Below, piece by piece: positions 1 through 6,376 of a stretch of DNA of 28,489 bases. Each line of letters starts with the position of its first letter. Position 1 is the first letter of the stretch. The stretch spans positions 1-28,489 of the forward strand of contig JAKAOI010000001.1 in NCBI GenBank assembly GCA_021812265.1, read 5' to 3'. This stretch comes from Chloroflexota bacterium (GTDB lineage: Bacteria; Chloroflexota; Ktedonobacteria; Ktedonobacterales; JACDGC01). The translations under genes were made by a program, and so were the position numbers. Below the pieces are notes generated by a model. That model saw only the letters and a program-made list of their open reading frames with translations, was not told the DNA's origin and made no database searches.

Positions 1-113
1 TGCAACCTCTGGCTCAAGCCGACGCAAGCCCGTACATCCGCACGCCCTGAAGGGACGGCGGCTTTATGGGCTATTCTATAACGCTGGGCGCATCTGCTGC
101 TTATGCGCTGCCT

Positions 114-545
114 TCAAAGTTCCATCTGATTTTGCAGCGCCTGCCCATACCGAATTACTATGCGACAAAACCGCAATATTGCCGCGGAAGACTCTAGTTC
201 CCACTCCTCGGCCACAACATCATCGGTATTATTCAATGGGAAGGCGCGCATAAGCGCATGTAAAACACGCATAATATCTTCGCGGTCATTTTTATCCATA
301 TATCCTTCACGGTACAATTGCGCAACCATGCATAGTGCGGCTTCAATTTCACGCTTGGCTAAATCTAGCCGTTCGGAGCCTTTTGTTTTCTTTGAAGAGC
401 TTTTAGAGGATTTTTGCTGAGGTGTTCTTTGGGAAACAGATTGATTTATTGGTGTTGGCGTCTTAGATATTCCTGTGACCGTTTCATCATAGGAAACGCC
501 CAATTTTAGTAATAAATCTCTAAGTTCTTTTTCCCACCGCTTCAT
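114..545 (-). CDS. Hypothetical protein, 143 aa
   Basis: I do not recognise this family. The protein has a short charged N-terminal helix (residues 1-17, starting MKRWEKELRD), a low-complexity Ser/Lys/Thr/Gln linker at about 25-57, and a mostly helical C-terminal part (58-143). It has no signal peptide, membrane segment or obvious catalytic motif, so it is probably cytoplasmic. The ATG start is supported by a GAGGG ribosome-binding site about 8 nt upstream. What sets it apart is its 5' side: a promoter-like pair at 932-960 and a structured leader with an intrinsic terminator (651-675) lie upstream on the same strand, so its expression may be controlled by attenuation. It is divergent in composition from its neighbours only in the linker. 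The gene looks real; its function is unknown. Confidence 0.7.
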   Translation of the reverse strand: MKRWEKELRDLLLKLGVSYDETVTGISKTPTPINQSVSQRTPQQKSSKSSSKKTKGSERLDLAKREIEAALCMVAQLYREGYMDKNDREDIMRVLHALMRAFPLNNTDDVVAEEWELESSAAILRFCRIVIRYGQALQNQMEL

Positions 546-650
546 ATTATTTCCCTCTTTGTTTTATTTTGAGTAAGACTTTTTACTTATATCAAAATTA
601 GTTTTGCGCAGATATTGCCAAAAACCGAATATATTTCGGATTCTTAGCGC

Positions 651-675
651 AAAAAAGATCGCTCCCTGTGCGATC
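651..675 (-). terminator. Intrinsic terminator inside the leader
   Basis: On the minus strand GATCGC and GCGATC (675-670 and 662-657) form a 6-bp stem with a 7-nt loop, followed directly by six U (656-651). A direct repeat TTTGCGCTAA lies on each side (700-691 and 653-644, minus strand), which could supply alternative pairing. The terminator precedes the 143-aa gene and does not follow any gene, which suggests attenuation. Confidence 0.6.
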
Positions 676-925
676 CTAGCTGTTACAGCTTTAGCGCAAA
701 GTCTCTACAATTTTTAAGAGAAGGAACTGTGAACTTCTCTCTTGTATCGAGGAGTAGATATATACTTGCCGGCTGAGTTATTTTAGCCGAATCTCCTCAG
801 TTTTGTCTATCCATAACACACGCTGCGCAGCGCATATTCCCTAACATCACACATCAGACAAAATTCTGTCGGAAAAATTATTAGTGTGATATTTAGGAAC
901 CGTCTTCATTAACAAATATTTAACC
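651..925 (-). ncRNA. Structured leader RNA or stand-alone ncRNA, about 275 nt, unidentified
   Basis: The 556-base gap between the 143-aa gene and the methyltransferase holds no convincing ORF but a dense row of inverted repeats. These are ATCACAC/GTGTGAT (846-852 with 884-890), the palindrome CGCTGCGCAGCG (821-832), GAGGAG/CTCCTC (750-755 with 792-797) enclosing CGGCT/AGCCG, AGAGAAG/CTTCTCT (717-723 with 734-740), AGCTGT/ACAGCT (678-690) and a terminator at 651-675. Read on the minus strand, they form an RNA starting near 925 and ending in a U run at 651. It could be a riboswitch or attenuator for the 143-aa gene (about 105 nt further on), or a separate small RNA. I compared it by eye with ykkC, T-box, c-di-GMP-I, cobalamin and lysine motifs and found no match. 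Bases 961-1101 hold nothing I recognise. Confidence 0.45.
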
Positions 926-931
926 GAGACT

Positions 932-960
932 ATGATAGCATGAATTCTGCGCCATGTCGA
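932..960 (-). promoter_or_regulatory. Sigma70-like promoter, minus strand
   Basis: Reading the minus strand, TCGACA (960-955) and TATCAT (937-932) are separated by 17 nt, and TGC immediately precedes the -10 box, giving an extended -10. Transcription would start near 925 and run toward the 143-aa gene through the structured leader. The -35 box has one mismatch to TTGACA. This is prediction from consensus only. Confidence 0.5.
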
Positions 961-1101
961 TAACTTTTTTTACGCTTTCGCAAGTTGACTATCACAATGA
1001 CGATATATTTTTTCGTTTAGGCAAAATTTCTTCAATGAAACGCTTCTATGAAACGGCTATAATCAAGCGAGCAGCTTTATAAGATGATGGCGCGCAGTTT
1101 A

Positions 1102-1989
1102 TTACGTGATACGCTGCCCAAAAGTAATTACATTTGGCTGCATTGAATGGGATGTATTCGATTCATCCGCAACTCTGGAAACAGCAATGTCATATAACTC
1201 CTCAGTCGCCAAGCCTTGCGATACAACTAAATTTTTTAAGGATTTTACCATTGCGTTTCCATCTGTAGATAAAAGGACGCCTAGCCTGCCGCCATGCTTG
1301 CCAATGGGAACTTCAATCTTTTTAACTGAAATATTGCTAATTCCTCTGCTATTCAACATATCGGGGATTTTATCTGCGATATATGGATCGATACCGCGCA
1401 GTTGAAAGGTTTGCAAAAACCAATTTCCCATCATCGTTTGGTATGGACCGCCATTGCGCAGCGGCAGCGCTTCAACGGATTCTATCCATCCGCCAATATT
1501 GGTTACGCGAACCATCTCATCAACAACATGCGGCCATGCGACGGCAGGTATTCCCGAAAAAAGCAGCCGCATATGCACATAATCAAAACTATGCTCCGAA
1601 AAATTGAGTGATTCGGTTACATTGCCAATTTGGAAATGATAATTAGGCGGGCGTTCATCAGAATAGGTAACCGAACCTTCCGGAGGCTGAACCAAATCAA
1701 CCCCAAAAACCTCTGCTTTGGGAAACGCTTTGGCCATTTCAATGCCCCAACGCCCAGTTCCGCTGCCAATATCCAAAATGGCGTGGGGATTATGTATTGG
1801 CGCCGCATAATTGCCGCGCATCGCCAAACGCAGTACAAAATGTTGAAAATCTAATCGATTCATCTCCTCAAAATCGACTGGTAAACTATAGTGAGAATTG
1901 CGGATAAATTTTCGGCCAAACGCATGTTCAAACTGTGGATCACTGGTTGCGACTGTTTTTGAAGTTGGTTTTTTTCGTTTCCAAAACAT
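1102..1989 (-). CDS. Class I SAM-dependent methyltransferase
   Basis: The 295-aa protein carries a Rossmann-type methyltransferase fold. Motif I is ILDIGSGTGRWG (residues 71-82), the acidic residue at the end of strand beta2 is Asp98 in VFGVDL, and the SFDYVHMR segment (134-141) is followed by a helix and GGWIE (166-170), as in UbiE/Methyltransf_25-type enzymes. The substrate cannot be read from the sequence. The N-terminus is short and basic with no signal peptide, so it is cytoplasmic. The ATG start has an AAAGGAAA ribosome-binding site. It lies 12 bp downstream of the acyltransferase gene on the same strand and is probably co-transcribed with it, which hints at a lipid-related substrate; that is inference only. 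The C-terminal 100 residues are less conserved and may bind the acceptor. Confidence 0.85.
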   Translation of the reverse strand: MFWKRKKPTSKTVATSDPQFEHAFGRKFIRNSHYSLPVDFEEMNRLDFQHFVLRLAMRGNYAAPIHNPHAILDIGSGTGRWGIEMAKAFPKAEVFGVDLVQPPEGSVTYSDERPPNYHFQIGNVTESLNFSEHSFDYVHMRLLFSGIPAVAWPHVVDEMVRVTNIGGWIESVEALPLRNGGPYQTMMGNWFLQTFQLRGIDPYIADKIPDMLNSRGISNISVKKIEVPIGKHGGRLGVLLSTDGNAMVKSLKNLVVSQGLATEELYDIAVSRVADESNTSHSMQPNVITFGQRIT

Positions 1990-2001
1990 ACTTGATTTCC
2001 T

Positions 2002-2952
2002 TTACCAAAACATGTGATTGAGAAAAAAACGAAATAATTTTAAGTCATTAGGTTCAGTATACTGTTTTGGAAGCAAAGATTCAAGCGCATTTTGAAAGCT
2101 ATCAAGCGCCAATTGCGTCTCGCGGGCGTTTGGCCGCTTTTTTTGCTGAAACTGAAGCGGCTTGCCGAACCGCACGATAATCTTTTTGCGCAAATAAACA
2201 TCATGAGATCCGATAATTGCTGCCGGAACAAGAGGCGCGCCCGATTGAATTGCATATAACAGCGCGCCGCGTTTTAAAGGCAGCCGTAGTTTGCCTTCTT
2301 CAACACCCAGCGCGCCTTCAGGAAATATCAGCAATGAATTGCCCTGCCGAAAAATTGCGGTGTGGATGTTTTCCAGCCTGCGCAGAGTTGAAATTGAGCC
2401 GCCATCAGGAACATCACGCGCTAAATCTTCAGCCAATTCCTTAAGATCTTTTCGTTGCAGTTCTGCAGCGCGTATAACCGCTTTTTCCTCTTTCCATAAG
2501 CGATCAATCGGAATTACTCCACCGACAGCCCGAATAAGCAGCCGTTTCCATTTCTTATTGAATAATGTGCGCGCGTCACCCAATATATATATAAACGGAG
2601 CGCCCGGAGCAATCGATAACAGCAGAAATGGGTCAATGTGATTTAAATGATTGGGAGCAATTATTGCAGGACCAGTCGGAATATTTTCCGGATTTTCAAT
2701 GGAAACGCTAAAAAGCATATTGATAAACAAACGGATAAAAAATCTGCGCGCCAAACCGCTGATTTTATGATCACCTTCTCCATTAGGAATCCGATCTAAA
2801 TTTGCAAATACTGCGTTGTACGTAGATTGCGCAGCCGGATTTCTGGCAGCTTGCAATCCTTCTCTTGCGCGTTGAATAACACTTTCGGTTAGTGTGGGCA
2901 GATCAGGGGTAACAGTATTTTGTGGATTCACCTTATTGCTGTCTGTTTTCAT
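2002..2952 (-). CDS. PlsC-type 1-acylglycerol-3-phosphate acyltransferase family protein
   Basis: This 316-aa protein belongs to the lysophospholipid acyltransferase (LPLAT/PlsC) family, which moves acyl chains onto lysophosphatidate or similar acceptors at the membrane. Motif I, the catalytic H-x4-D, is NHLNHID (His102, Asp107). The GGVIPIDR stretch (144-151) is motif II, FPEG (210-213) is motif III, and a VPAAIIG segment (242-248) fits motif IV. A hydrophobic stretch at about 71-84 could anchor it to the membrane. It is longer than bacterial PlsC (about 240 aa), with an extra N-terminal region of about 65 residues and a helical insert at about 155-200. It is the first gene of an operon with the downstream methyltransferase. 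The ATG has only a poor ribosome-binding site, so the start is less certain than the family call. Whether it makes phosphatidic acid or another lipid is not decidable here. Confidence 0.85.
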   Translation of the reverse strand: MKTDSNKVNPQNTVTPDLPTLTESVIQRAREGLQAARNPAAQSTYNAVFANLDRIPNGEGDHKISGLARRFFIRLFINMLFSVSIENPENIPTGPAIIAPNHLNHIDPFLLLSIAPGAPFIYILGDARTLFNKKWKRLLIRAVGGVIPIDRLWKEEKAVIRAAELQRKDLKELAEDLARDVPDGGSISTLRRLENIHTAIFRQGNSLLIFPEGALGVEEGKLRLPLKRGALLYAIQSGAPLVPAAIIGSHDVYLRKKIIVRFGKPLQFQQKKRPNARETQLALDSFQNALESLLPKQYTEPNDLKLFRFFLNHMFW

Positions 2953-3105
2953 ATCAGGAACTCATCTTTGGGCGCTGATGGGCATTTGAATCGGAAAATT
3001 TCACGCAAGAAAAAGCTATGGATAGATAAAATACTATCTCTATAAGAGCAAAAAAGCGTTGCCTGAGGGGGATTCCGAAAATGCTGTTTTTATTGTACAA
3101 TATCT

Positions 3106-3247
3106 TTGCCTTTACACGCAAAATATTCTATGCTTGCTGTGATTTTTTACTTTGGAACCTGTTCATGGGCAGTCAACAACTGCATAGATTGGCGTTAACA
3201 ACATAAAGCTGAACACTATCAGCTGATTTTTAAGGTGATTTTTTTTT
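3106..3247 (+). promoter_or_regulatory. Promoter and hairpin leader of the J-domain-like gene
   Basis: TTGCCT (3106-3111) and TATGCT (3129-3134) are 17 nt apart, a plausible promoter with a start near 3141. The leader then holds GCAGT/ACTGC (within 3168-3183) and AGCTGA/TCAGCT (3207-3212 with 3219-3224), followed by T-rich sequence including nine T at 3239-3247. This resembles a weak terminator about 30 nt before the start codon. The 327-base gap also contains the palindrome ATTGTACAAT (3092-3101). Nothing else was recognised in it. Confidence 0.35.
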
Positions 3248-3279
3248 ATTAAATGTCTTGAAAGGCAGATATTGCAGCA

Positions 3280-3765
3280 GTGACACTGGAAGAATGCTAT
3301 GATGCGCTAAACCTTGAGTATGGAGCTGACAAAACAGAGATAAAACAAGCATTTATACGGCTTGCTAATCAATGGCGCGCTGATTACCTTGAAAACGCCG
3401 ATCCCGCTCGAAAAGATCTGGCAGACGCACATTTGCGCACGTATATCTTGGCTTATAAAACGTTGCTGAAACATGTAGCCCCTACTGAGGGAGACACTAT
3501 GTCTGATGAAGGATCTCCCGATTGGATAAATTGGCCGCAATCGAGCACAACACCATGGGTTTTTCCATTAAAAGTAACATCTCACACACGAGCTTTCGAC
3601 GGACCAGAAGGTTTTATTGGTATATTAGTAGGATTTATTGGCATGATTGTATTATCAGGAACATTAAAAGTGAATAATCCTATATGGGGATTCATTGATT
3701 TTGTGGTAGGAATGTTGTTTATAACTTTGGCTGGCGTCTTGTTACTGCATAAAAAAACAGGTTAA
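3280..3765 (+). CDS. J-domain-like N-terminus with two C-terminal membrane segments
   Basis: Residues 1-65 (TLEECYDALNLEYGADKTEI, then QAFIRLANQW) follow the DnaJ J-domain pattern of helices I-III. The HPD tripeptide that contacts DnaK is missing; the matching loop reads QWRADYLEN. After a linker come two membrane helices at about 111-130 and 137-156, with a short basic tail (HKKTG). The protein is therefore probably an inner-membrane protein with a cytosolic J-like head that cannot stimulate DnaK in the usual way. The start is unclear. GTG at 3280 is used here, but AAAGG at 3261-3265 lies better placed for an in-frame ATT at 3271. The gene is single, with its own promoter-like sequence upstream. 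Its function is unknown. Confidence 0.65.
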   Translation: MTLEECYDALNLEYGADKTEIKQAFIRLANQWRADYLENADPARKDLADAHLRTYILAYKTLLKHVAPTEGDTMSDEGSPDWINWPQSSTTPWVFPLKVTSHTRAFDGPEGFIGILVGFIGMIVLSGTLKVNNPIWGFIDFVVGMLFITLAGVLLLHKKTG

Positions 3766-3787
3766 ATCGCAGATTGTTCCAAAAATA

Positions 3788-3933
3788 GTACTAGGACTTT
3801 CGCTTGAAAGAAAAACACATGGTTCTCGTATCTGCAATAAAGGGAGTTCTGGGATGTCACCAGAACCCCGTACAAGGGGCGGCGCCCCTTGTATATCCCC
3901 GATTTTCCATGCTGCAGCGAAAGTCCTGAGTAC
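3788..3933. mobile_element. MITE-like element with terminal inverted repeats, 146 bp
   Basis: The ends are inverted repeats: GTACT-AGGACTTTCGCT at the left (3788-3804) and its complement at the right (3916-3933), which has one extra base, so the right end reads GTACTCAGGACTTTCGCT on the other strand. Inside are a 7-bp hairpin (GTTCTGG/CCAGAAC, 3846-3866) and a 10-bp perfect hairpin TACAAGGGGC/GCCCCTTGTA with a 3-nt loop (3871-3893). There is no ORF. Such a short, non-coding, TIR-bounded unit fits a miniature inverted-repeat transposable element moved by a transposase elsewhere. The palindromic GTAC at both ends may be part of the repeat or a 4-bp target duplication; I cannot tell. No second copy was seen in the window. 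Confidence 0.6.
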
Positions 3934-3960
3934 ATTATATTTTTCATAGTTACAAAAATG

Positions 3961-3989
3961 TTGCAGCCAAGCGTGTTTTTGTGTATACT
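3961..3989 (+). promoter_or_regulatory. Sigma70-like promoter of the permease leader
   Basis: TTGCAG (3961-3966) and TATACT (3984-3989) are separated by exactly 17 nt. The predicted start near 3996 lies about 13 nt before the first paired base of the guanine aptamer, which is the expected layout for a riboswitch leader. Confidence 0.7.
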
Positions 3990-4008
3990 TAATATGTCAC
4001 AGCAAAAA

Positions 4009-4075
4009 TCTCGTATATGCCCGGGAATTGGCTTGGGCGTTTCTACCGGATCACCGGAATGATCTGACTACGAGA
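4009..4075 (+). promoter_or_regulatory. Guanine-type purine riboswitch aptamer
   Basis: P1 is TCTCGTA (4009-4015) with TACGAGA (4069-4075). P2 is GCCCGG with CTTGGGC around loop GAATTGG. The invariant junction GTTTCTACC (4039-4047) follows, then P3 around the loop containing CCGGAA. The GG of loop 2 and CC of loop 3 can make the known loop-loop contact. The base that reads the ligand (position 74 in the B. subtilis xpt numbering) is C, in GACTACG, which specifies guanine or hypoxanthine over adenine (U there). It precedes a purine permease gene, a standard target. There is no terminator directly after it: its P1 3' strand instead flows into the next aptamer. Confidence 0.93.
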
Positions 4076-4401
4076 GAAGCGCGTCTTAGGGTTCCGTGTT
4101 TTTAGCAAGCGATAACAACGCCAAATGTTTCGCGAAAGCAATAGCGGTGAAATTATATAAAATCAGCGGTGTCTTTCATTATTGTAAAATATATAAGCAA
4201 GATATGCCGCAAAATACAATATATCACCAATAAAACAAGAACAGACTGGACCGAGCGGCGCGAATGAACTATATACGTGGCCCTGCTGAAAAGGCCGATC
4301 TTTTCTGGACGAAATAACGCTTTGCGCCAATGAAACGGAAAAGAAACAGATAGAGTTCATGACACCACAGGGATAAAAACCCAGATGGCAGGTTCTCCTC
4401 G
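4071..4401 (+). promoter_or_regulatory. ykkC-class riboswitch aptamer, subtype 2-like (PRPP or ppGpp), with a large insertion
   Basis: Conserved ykkC blocks occur in order: TTAGGGTTCCG (4086-4096), GACTGGACCGAGCGG (4244-4258), ACACC then AGGGATAAAAACCCAG (4362-4384), and GCAGGTT (4388-4394). P1 pairs CGAGAGAA (4071-4078) with TTCTCCTCG (4393-4401), one C bulged. GCGC (4079-4082) can pair with GCGC (4258-4261) where other ykkC RNAs pair GUGU with ACAC, a compensatory difference. P2 is TGTTTTT/AAGAACA (4097-4103 with 4237-4243) and P3 is ATGAACT/AGTTCAT (4264-4270 with 4354-4360). The tail after the GGG-CCC hairpin (CAG, GG, AGGTT) resembles my recollection of PRPP/ppGpp aptamers more than guanidine-I, whose tail is CCCGGGAGA. 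PRPP and ppGpp cannot be told apart by eye. P2 holds about 133 extra nt and P3 about 83, so the RNA is roughly three times the usual length. Confidence 0.75.
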
Positions 4402-4513
4402 ATGAAACTACTATATCTTGCTAATCTTGCCGGGAAGTATGCGCGAAACTGCAGCTTGCGCCGCACTGCGCGGCGTTCAAACAGTGGTGGCAAATTTATT
4501 TTCTGAACAGGAG
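4395..4513 (+). promoter_or_regulatory. Predicted translational expression platform
   Basis: CTCCT at 4395-4399 lies in the 3' strand of the ykkC P1 and is complementary to the permease Shine-Dalgarno AGGAG (4509-4513). If P1 forms, CTCCT is hidden and the ribosome site is free; if P1 is blocked, CTCCT can cover the site. Between them are a strong hairpin CGCCGC/GCGGCG (4459-4475) and GTTCA/TGAAC (4475-4479 with 4504-4508). Neither is followed by a U run, so control is more likely at translation than by termination. The match is only 5 bp, so this is a hypothesis. Confidence 0.4.
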
Positions 4514-4526
4514 CATGTGAACCATC

Positions 4527-5945
4527 ATGGCTGTTTCTCCAACAACGCCGGAAGTATCCACTTCCCAAGGTTCCTGGCTTTCCCGCTTTTTTAATCCCGC
4601 TTTGCGCGGCAGCTCTCATCGCATTGAATTTATTGCTGGCCTCACCACGTTCGTTACCATGTCTTACATCATTTTTGTGAACGAACAAATTTTAAGTGTT
4701 ACTGGTTTAGATCCGGTTGCGCTAACCATCGGCACCATTCTTTCTGCGGCTATTCCCACATTAATTATGGGATTTTGGGCAGATCTTCCATGGGCGTTGG
4801 CGCCGGGTATGGGGTATAACGCTTTGTTTGCCTTCACGGTAGTTTCACAAAACCATTTTCCGGTAAAAGCAGCCTTGGCGCTGGTATTTTTAGACGGCCT
4901 CATGTTTACTATTGTTGTTGCCGGCCCTTGGCGCTCCCGTATTATTACTGGTATACCCTTAAATTTGAAGCTGGCCGCCGGCGCTGGCATCGGTTTGTTT
5001 ATAGCCTATATCGGCTTGATTAATTCCGGTGTTGTTGTTCTTAGCGGCTCCGGCCCCGCGTTGGGATCCTTTAACAGCGCCAGCGTTACGGTAGCGTTTA
5101 TTGGGTTAGTGTTAACCATTGCGCTGTTGGCGTTTCGTGTCCGCGGCGCATTGCTGATTAGCATTTTAGGAACGTCGGTTATTTCCTATGTTGTTGGCAA
5201 GTTTAACACCGGCGCCGGCGCGCAACTTGGTGTTTCTGCGCTGCCAACCCAGTTAAACGGTTATATTGCCTCACCCGATTTCGGACGATTTTTCGCAAAA
5301 GGCGCTTTCCAGATGGATTTTGGCGCTTTATTTAACGGAAATATTGCCGCCAGCGCGATTATATTGTTTTTCTTAACATTTTTGATTACCGATATGATGG
5401 ATTCACTGGGCACCTTCAGCGGATTAGCGACAAAATTGGGTATACTCGACGAAAAGGGCAATTTCCCCGGTTTCGGCAAAGCGTTTTTTATAGACGCTGC
5501 GTCCGGAATGTGGGGAGCAATAACCGGAAACTCTACCATCGCAACGTTTATTGAAAGCTCTTCCGGGGTAAGTGAAGGCGGAAAAACCGGCATTGCTTCG
5601 GTGTGGACTGCTTTCTTCTTCCTTTTAGCGCTGTTTTTTGTTCCGCTCGTTGGTTTGGTTCCAACTGTAGCTACCACTCCCGCGCTGGTAGTGGTGGGCT
5701 ATTATATGATTGAGCCGATTGTAAAAGTAAATTTTTCCGACCCAACCGACGCAATTCCCGCCTTTTTGGCGCTGTTATTTATGCCCCTGACATATTCTAT
5801 TGCGAATGGTATGTTTGTCGGCATTGTGTCTTATGTTGTATTAAAACTGGTCACCGGTAAAGTAAAAGATATCAGCGTTACCATGTGGATATTTGGAATC
5901 CTATTACTGGCTTCACAAATATTAAACGCTGTTGTCGGCATATAG
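4527..5945 (+). CDS. NCS2-family purine permease, AzgA/PbuG type
   Basis: The 472-aa membrane protein has the N-terminal signature of the AzgA/PbuG branch of nucleobase:cation symporters (FFNPALRGSSHRIE, then FIAGLTTFVTMSYIIFVN at about residues 22-52), with about 12-14 hydrophobic segments. The conserved TDMMDSLGTFSGLATKLG (about 288-305) and the segment ITGNSTIATFIESSSGVSEG (about 333-352) contribute to the substrate site in this family. It should import guanine, hypoxanthine or related bases with protons. The leader carries a guanine aptamer and a ykkC-type aptamer, which supports the call. AGGAG (4509-4513) is 13 nt from the ATG, longer than usual; an in-frame ATG-TGA (4515-4520) sits between them, so the ATG at 4527 is the only usable start here. 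A hairpin terminator follows. Confidence 0.92.
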   Translation: MAVSPTTPEVSTSQGSWLSRFFNPALRGSSHRIEFIAGLTTFVTMSYIIFVNEQILSVTGLDPVALTIGTILSAAIPTLIMGFWADLPWALAPGMGYNALFAFTVVSQNHFPVKAALALVFLDGLMFTIVVAGPWRSRIITGIPLNLKLAAGAGIGLFIAYIGLINSGVVVLSGSGPALGSFNSASVTVAFIGLVLTIALLAFRVRGALLISILGTSVISYVVGKFNTGAGAQLGVSALPTQLNGYIASPDFGRFFAKGAFQMDFGALFNGNIAASAIILFFLTFLITDMMDSLGTFSGLATKLGILDEKGNFPGFGKAFFIDAASGMWGAITGNSTIATFIESSSGVSEGGKTGIASVWTAFFFLLALFFVPLVGLVPTVATTPALVVVGYYMIEPIVKVNFSDPTDAIPAFLALLFMPLTYSIANGMFVGIVSYVVLKLVTGKVKDISVTMWIFGILLLASQILNAVVGI

Positions 5946-5968
5946 CTGACCGATTTTGCACATGGCCG

Positions 5969-6025
5969 ATGCGCGCCTGCACAGGTATACTCTCGTTCAG
6001 GCGCGCATTTTGCGTGAAACACGCA
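5969..6025 (+). terminator. Hairpin terminator after the permease, with a second small hairpin
   Basis: ATGCGCGCCTG (5969-5979) pairs perfectly with CAGGCGCGCAT (5998-6008) around an 18-nt loop and is followed by a short TTT. Directly after comes TGCGTG/CACGCA with an AAA loop (6011-6025). The U tract is short, so efficiency is uncertain. Confidence 0.6.
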
Positions 6026-6046
6026 TATATTTCCGCGAATAACAGG

Positions 6047-6339
6047 AAGACCTGAAACACCATGTGGTATAGTGTTAGTGGTCTTTGCGCATTCCGGCAG
6101 AATAACCAAAACATTCGCAGAGACCTGAGCGTAAGCAAAGCATAGAGCAGACGCGCAGGAGGCAGCTGGCCTCCTGACGGGGCTTGGGTGTTCCCAAACT
6201 CCCCTGATTCTTTTTTCATGCTCAGGGATCAAAGAAAAGTTGGTTATTCTGAAAAAAGTGACGTAGAAAATGATTTTCCGGTTGTTTGTTCTCATTGCCG
6301 GTATTGCGGGCGACCACCGTGCAAGAGCAATCACGGGGT
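6047..6339 (+). promoter_or_regulatory. Structured region upstream of purF with a terminator at 6157-6216
   Basis: The 431-base gap before purF contains, in order: a two-part stem (AAGACC/GGTCTT enclosing AACAC/GTGTT, 6047-6085); a 7-bp hairpin AGGAGGC/GCCTCCT (6157-6175); a nested hairpin GGGG-TTGGG/CCCAA-CCCC (6179-6204) followed by six T (6211-6216), a good intrinsic terminator; and ACC-CCGTG/CACGG-GGT with one bulged A (6313-6339), ending 37 nt before the ATG. A weak promoter candidate is TTGGTT (6240-6245) with TAGAAA (6264-6269). The first hairpins may finish the permease transcript, or form an attenuator for purF. I see no ykkC or purine aptamer here. Confidence 0.4.
6157..6216 (+). 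terminator. Intrinsic terminator between permease and purF
   Basis: Tandem GC-rich hairpins (stems at 6157-6175 and 6179-6204) are followed after a short spacer by six T at 6211-6216. It ends 160 bases before purF, so purF needs a promoter after it or read-through. Confidence 0.6.
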
Positions 6340-6376
6340 AAGATGTCAGTGTATTGAAGGTTGAAGCAGGCTAAGC

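Noticed and set aside
651..925. c-di-GMP-I riboswitch (because of GCGCAAAG on the plus strand)
   Set aside because: The flanking GGGCAAACC and GAAA tetraloop elements are absent, and the terminator lies on the other strand.
1106..2641. Several plus-strand ORFs opposite the methyltransferase and acyltransferase
   Set aside because: They are shadows of two well-supported minus-strand genes with clear family motifs.
4071..4401. Guanidine-I reading of the ykkC element
   Set aside because: Not excluded, but the tail after the GGG-CCC hairpin is CAG-x-x-GG and then AGGTT, not the CCCGGGAGA of guanidine-I, and the pairing with a guanine aptamer and purine permease favours PRPP or ppGpp.
4402..4506. 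34-codon ORF (starts MKLLYLANLAGK) between the riboswitch and the permease
   Set aside because: It has a weak GCAGG ribosome site and starts directly at the end of P1, but it overlaps a strong hairpin and has no recognisable protein features; a leader peptide is possible but unsupported.
4163..4688. Minus-strand ORFs across the permease leader
   Set aside because: They lie opposite the conserved riboswitch sequence and the permease start and have no ribosome site, so they are antisense coincidences.
5969..6043. Short ORF beginning at 5962 over the terminator hairpin
   Set aside because: 26 codons, composition dictated by the hairpin arms, no ribosome site.
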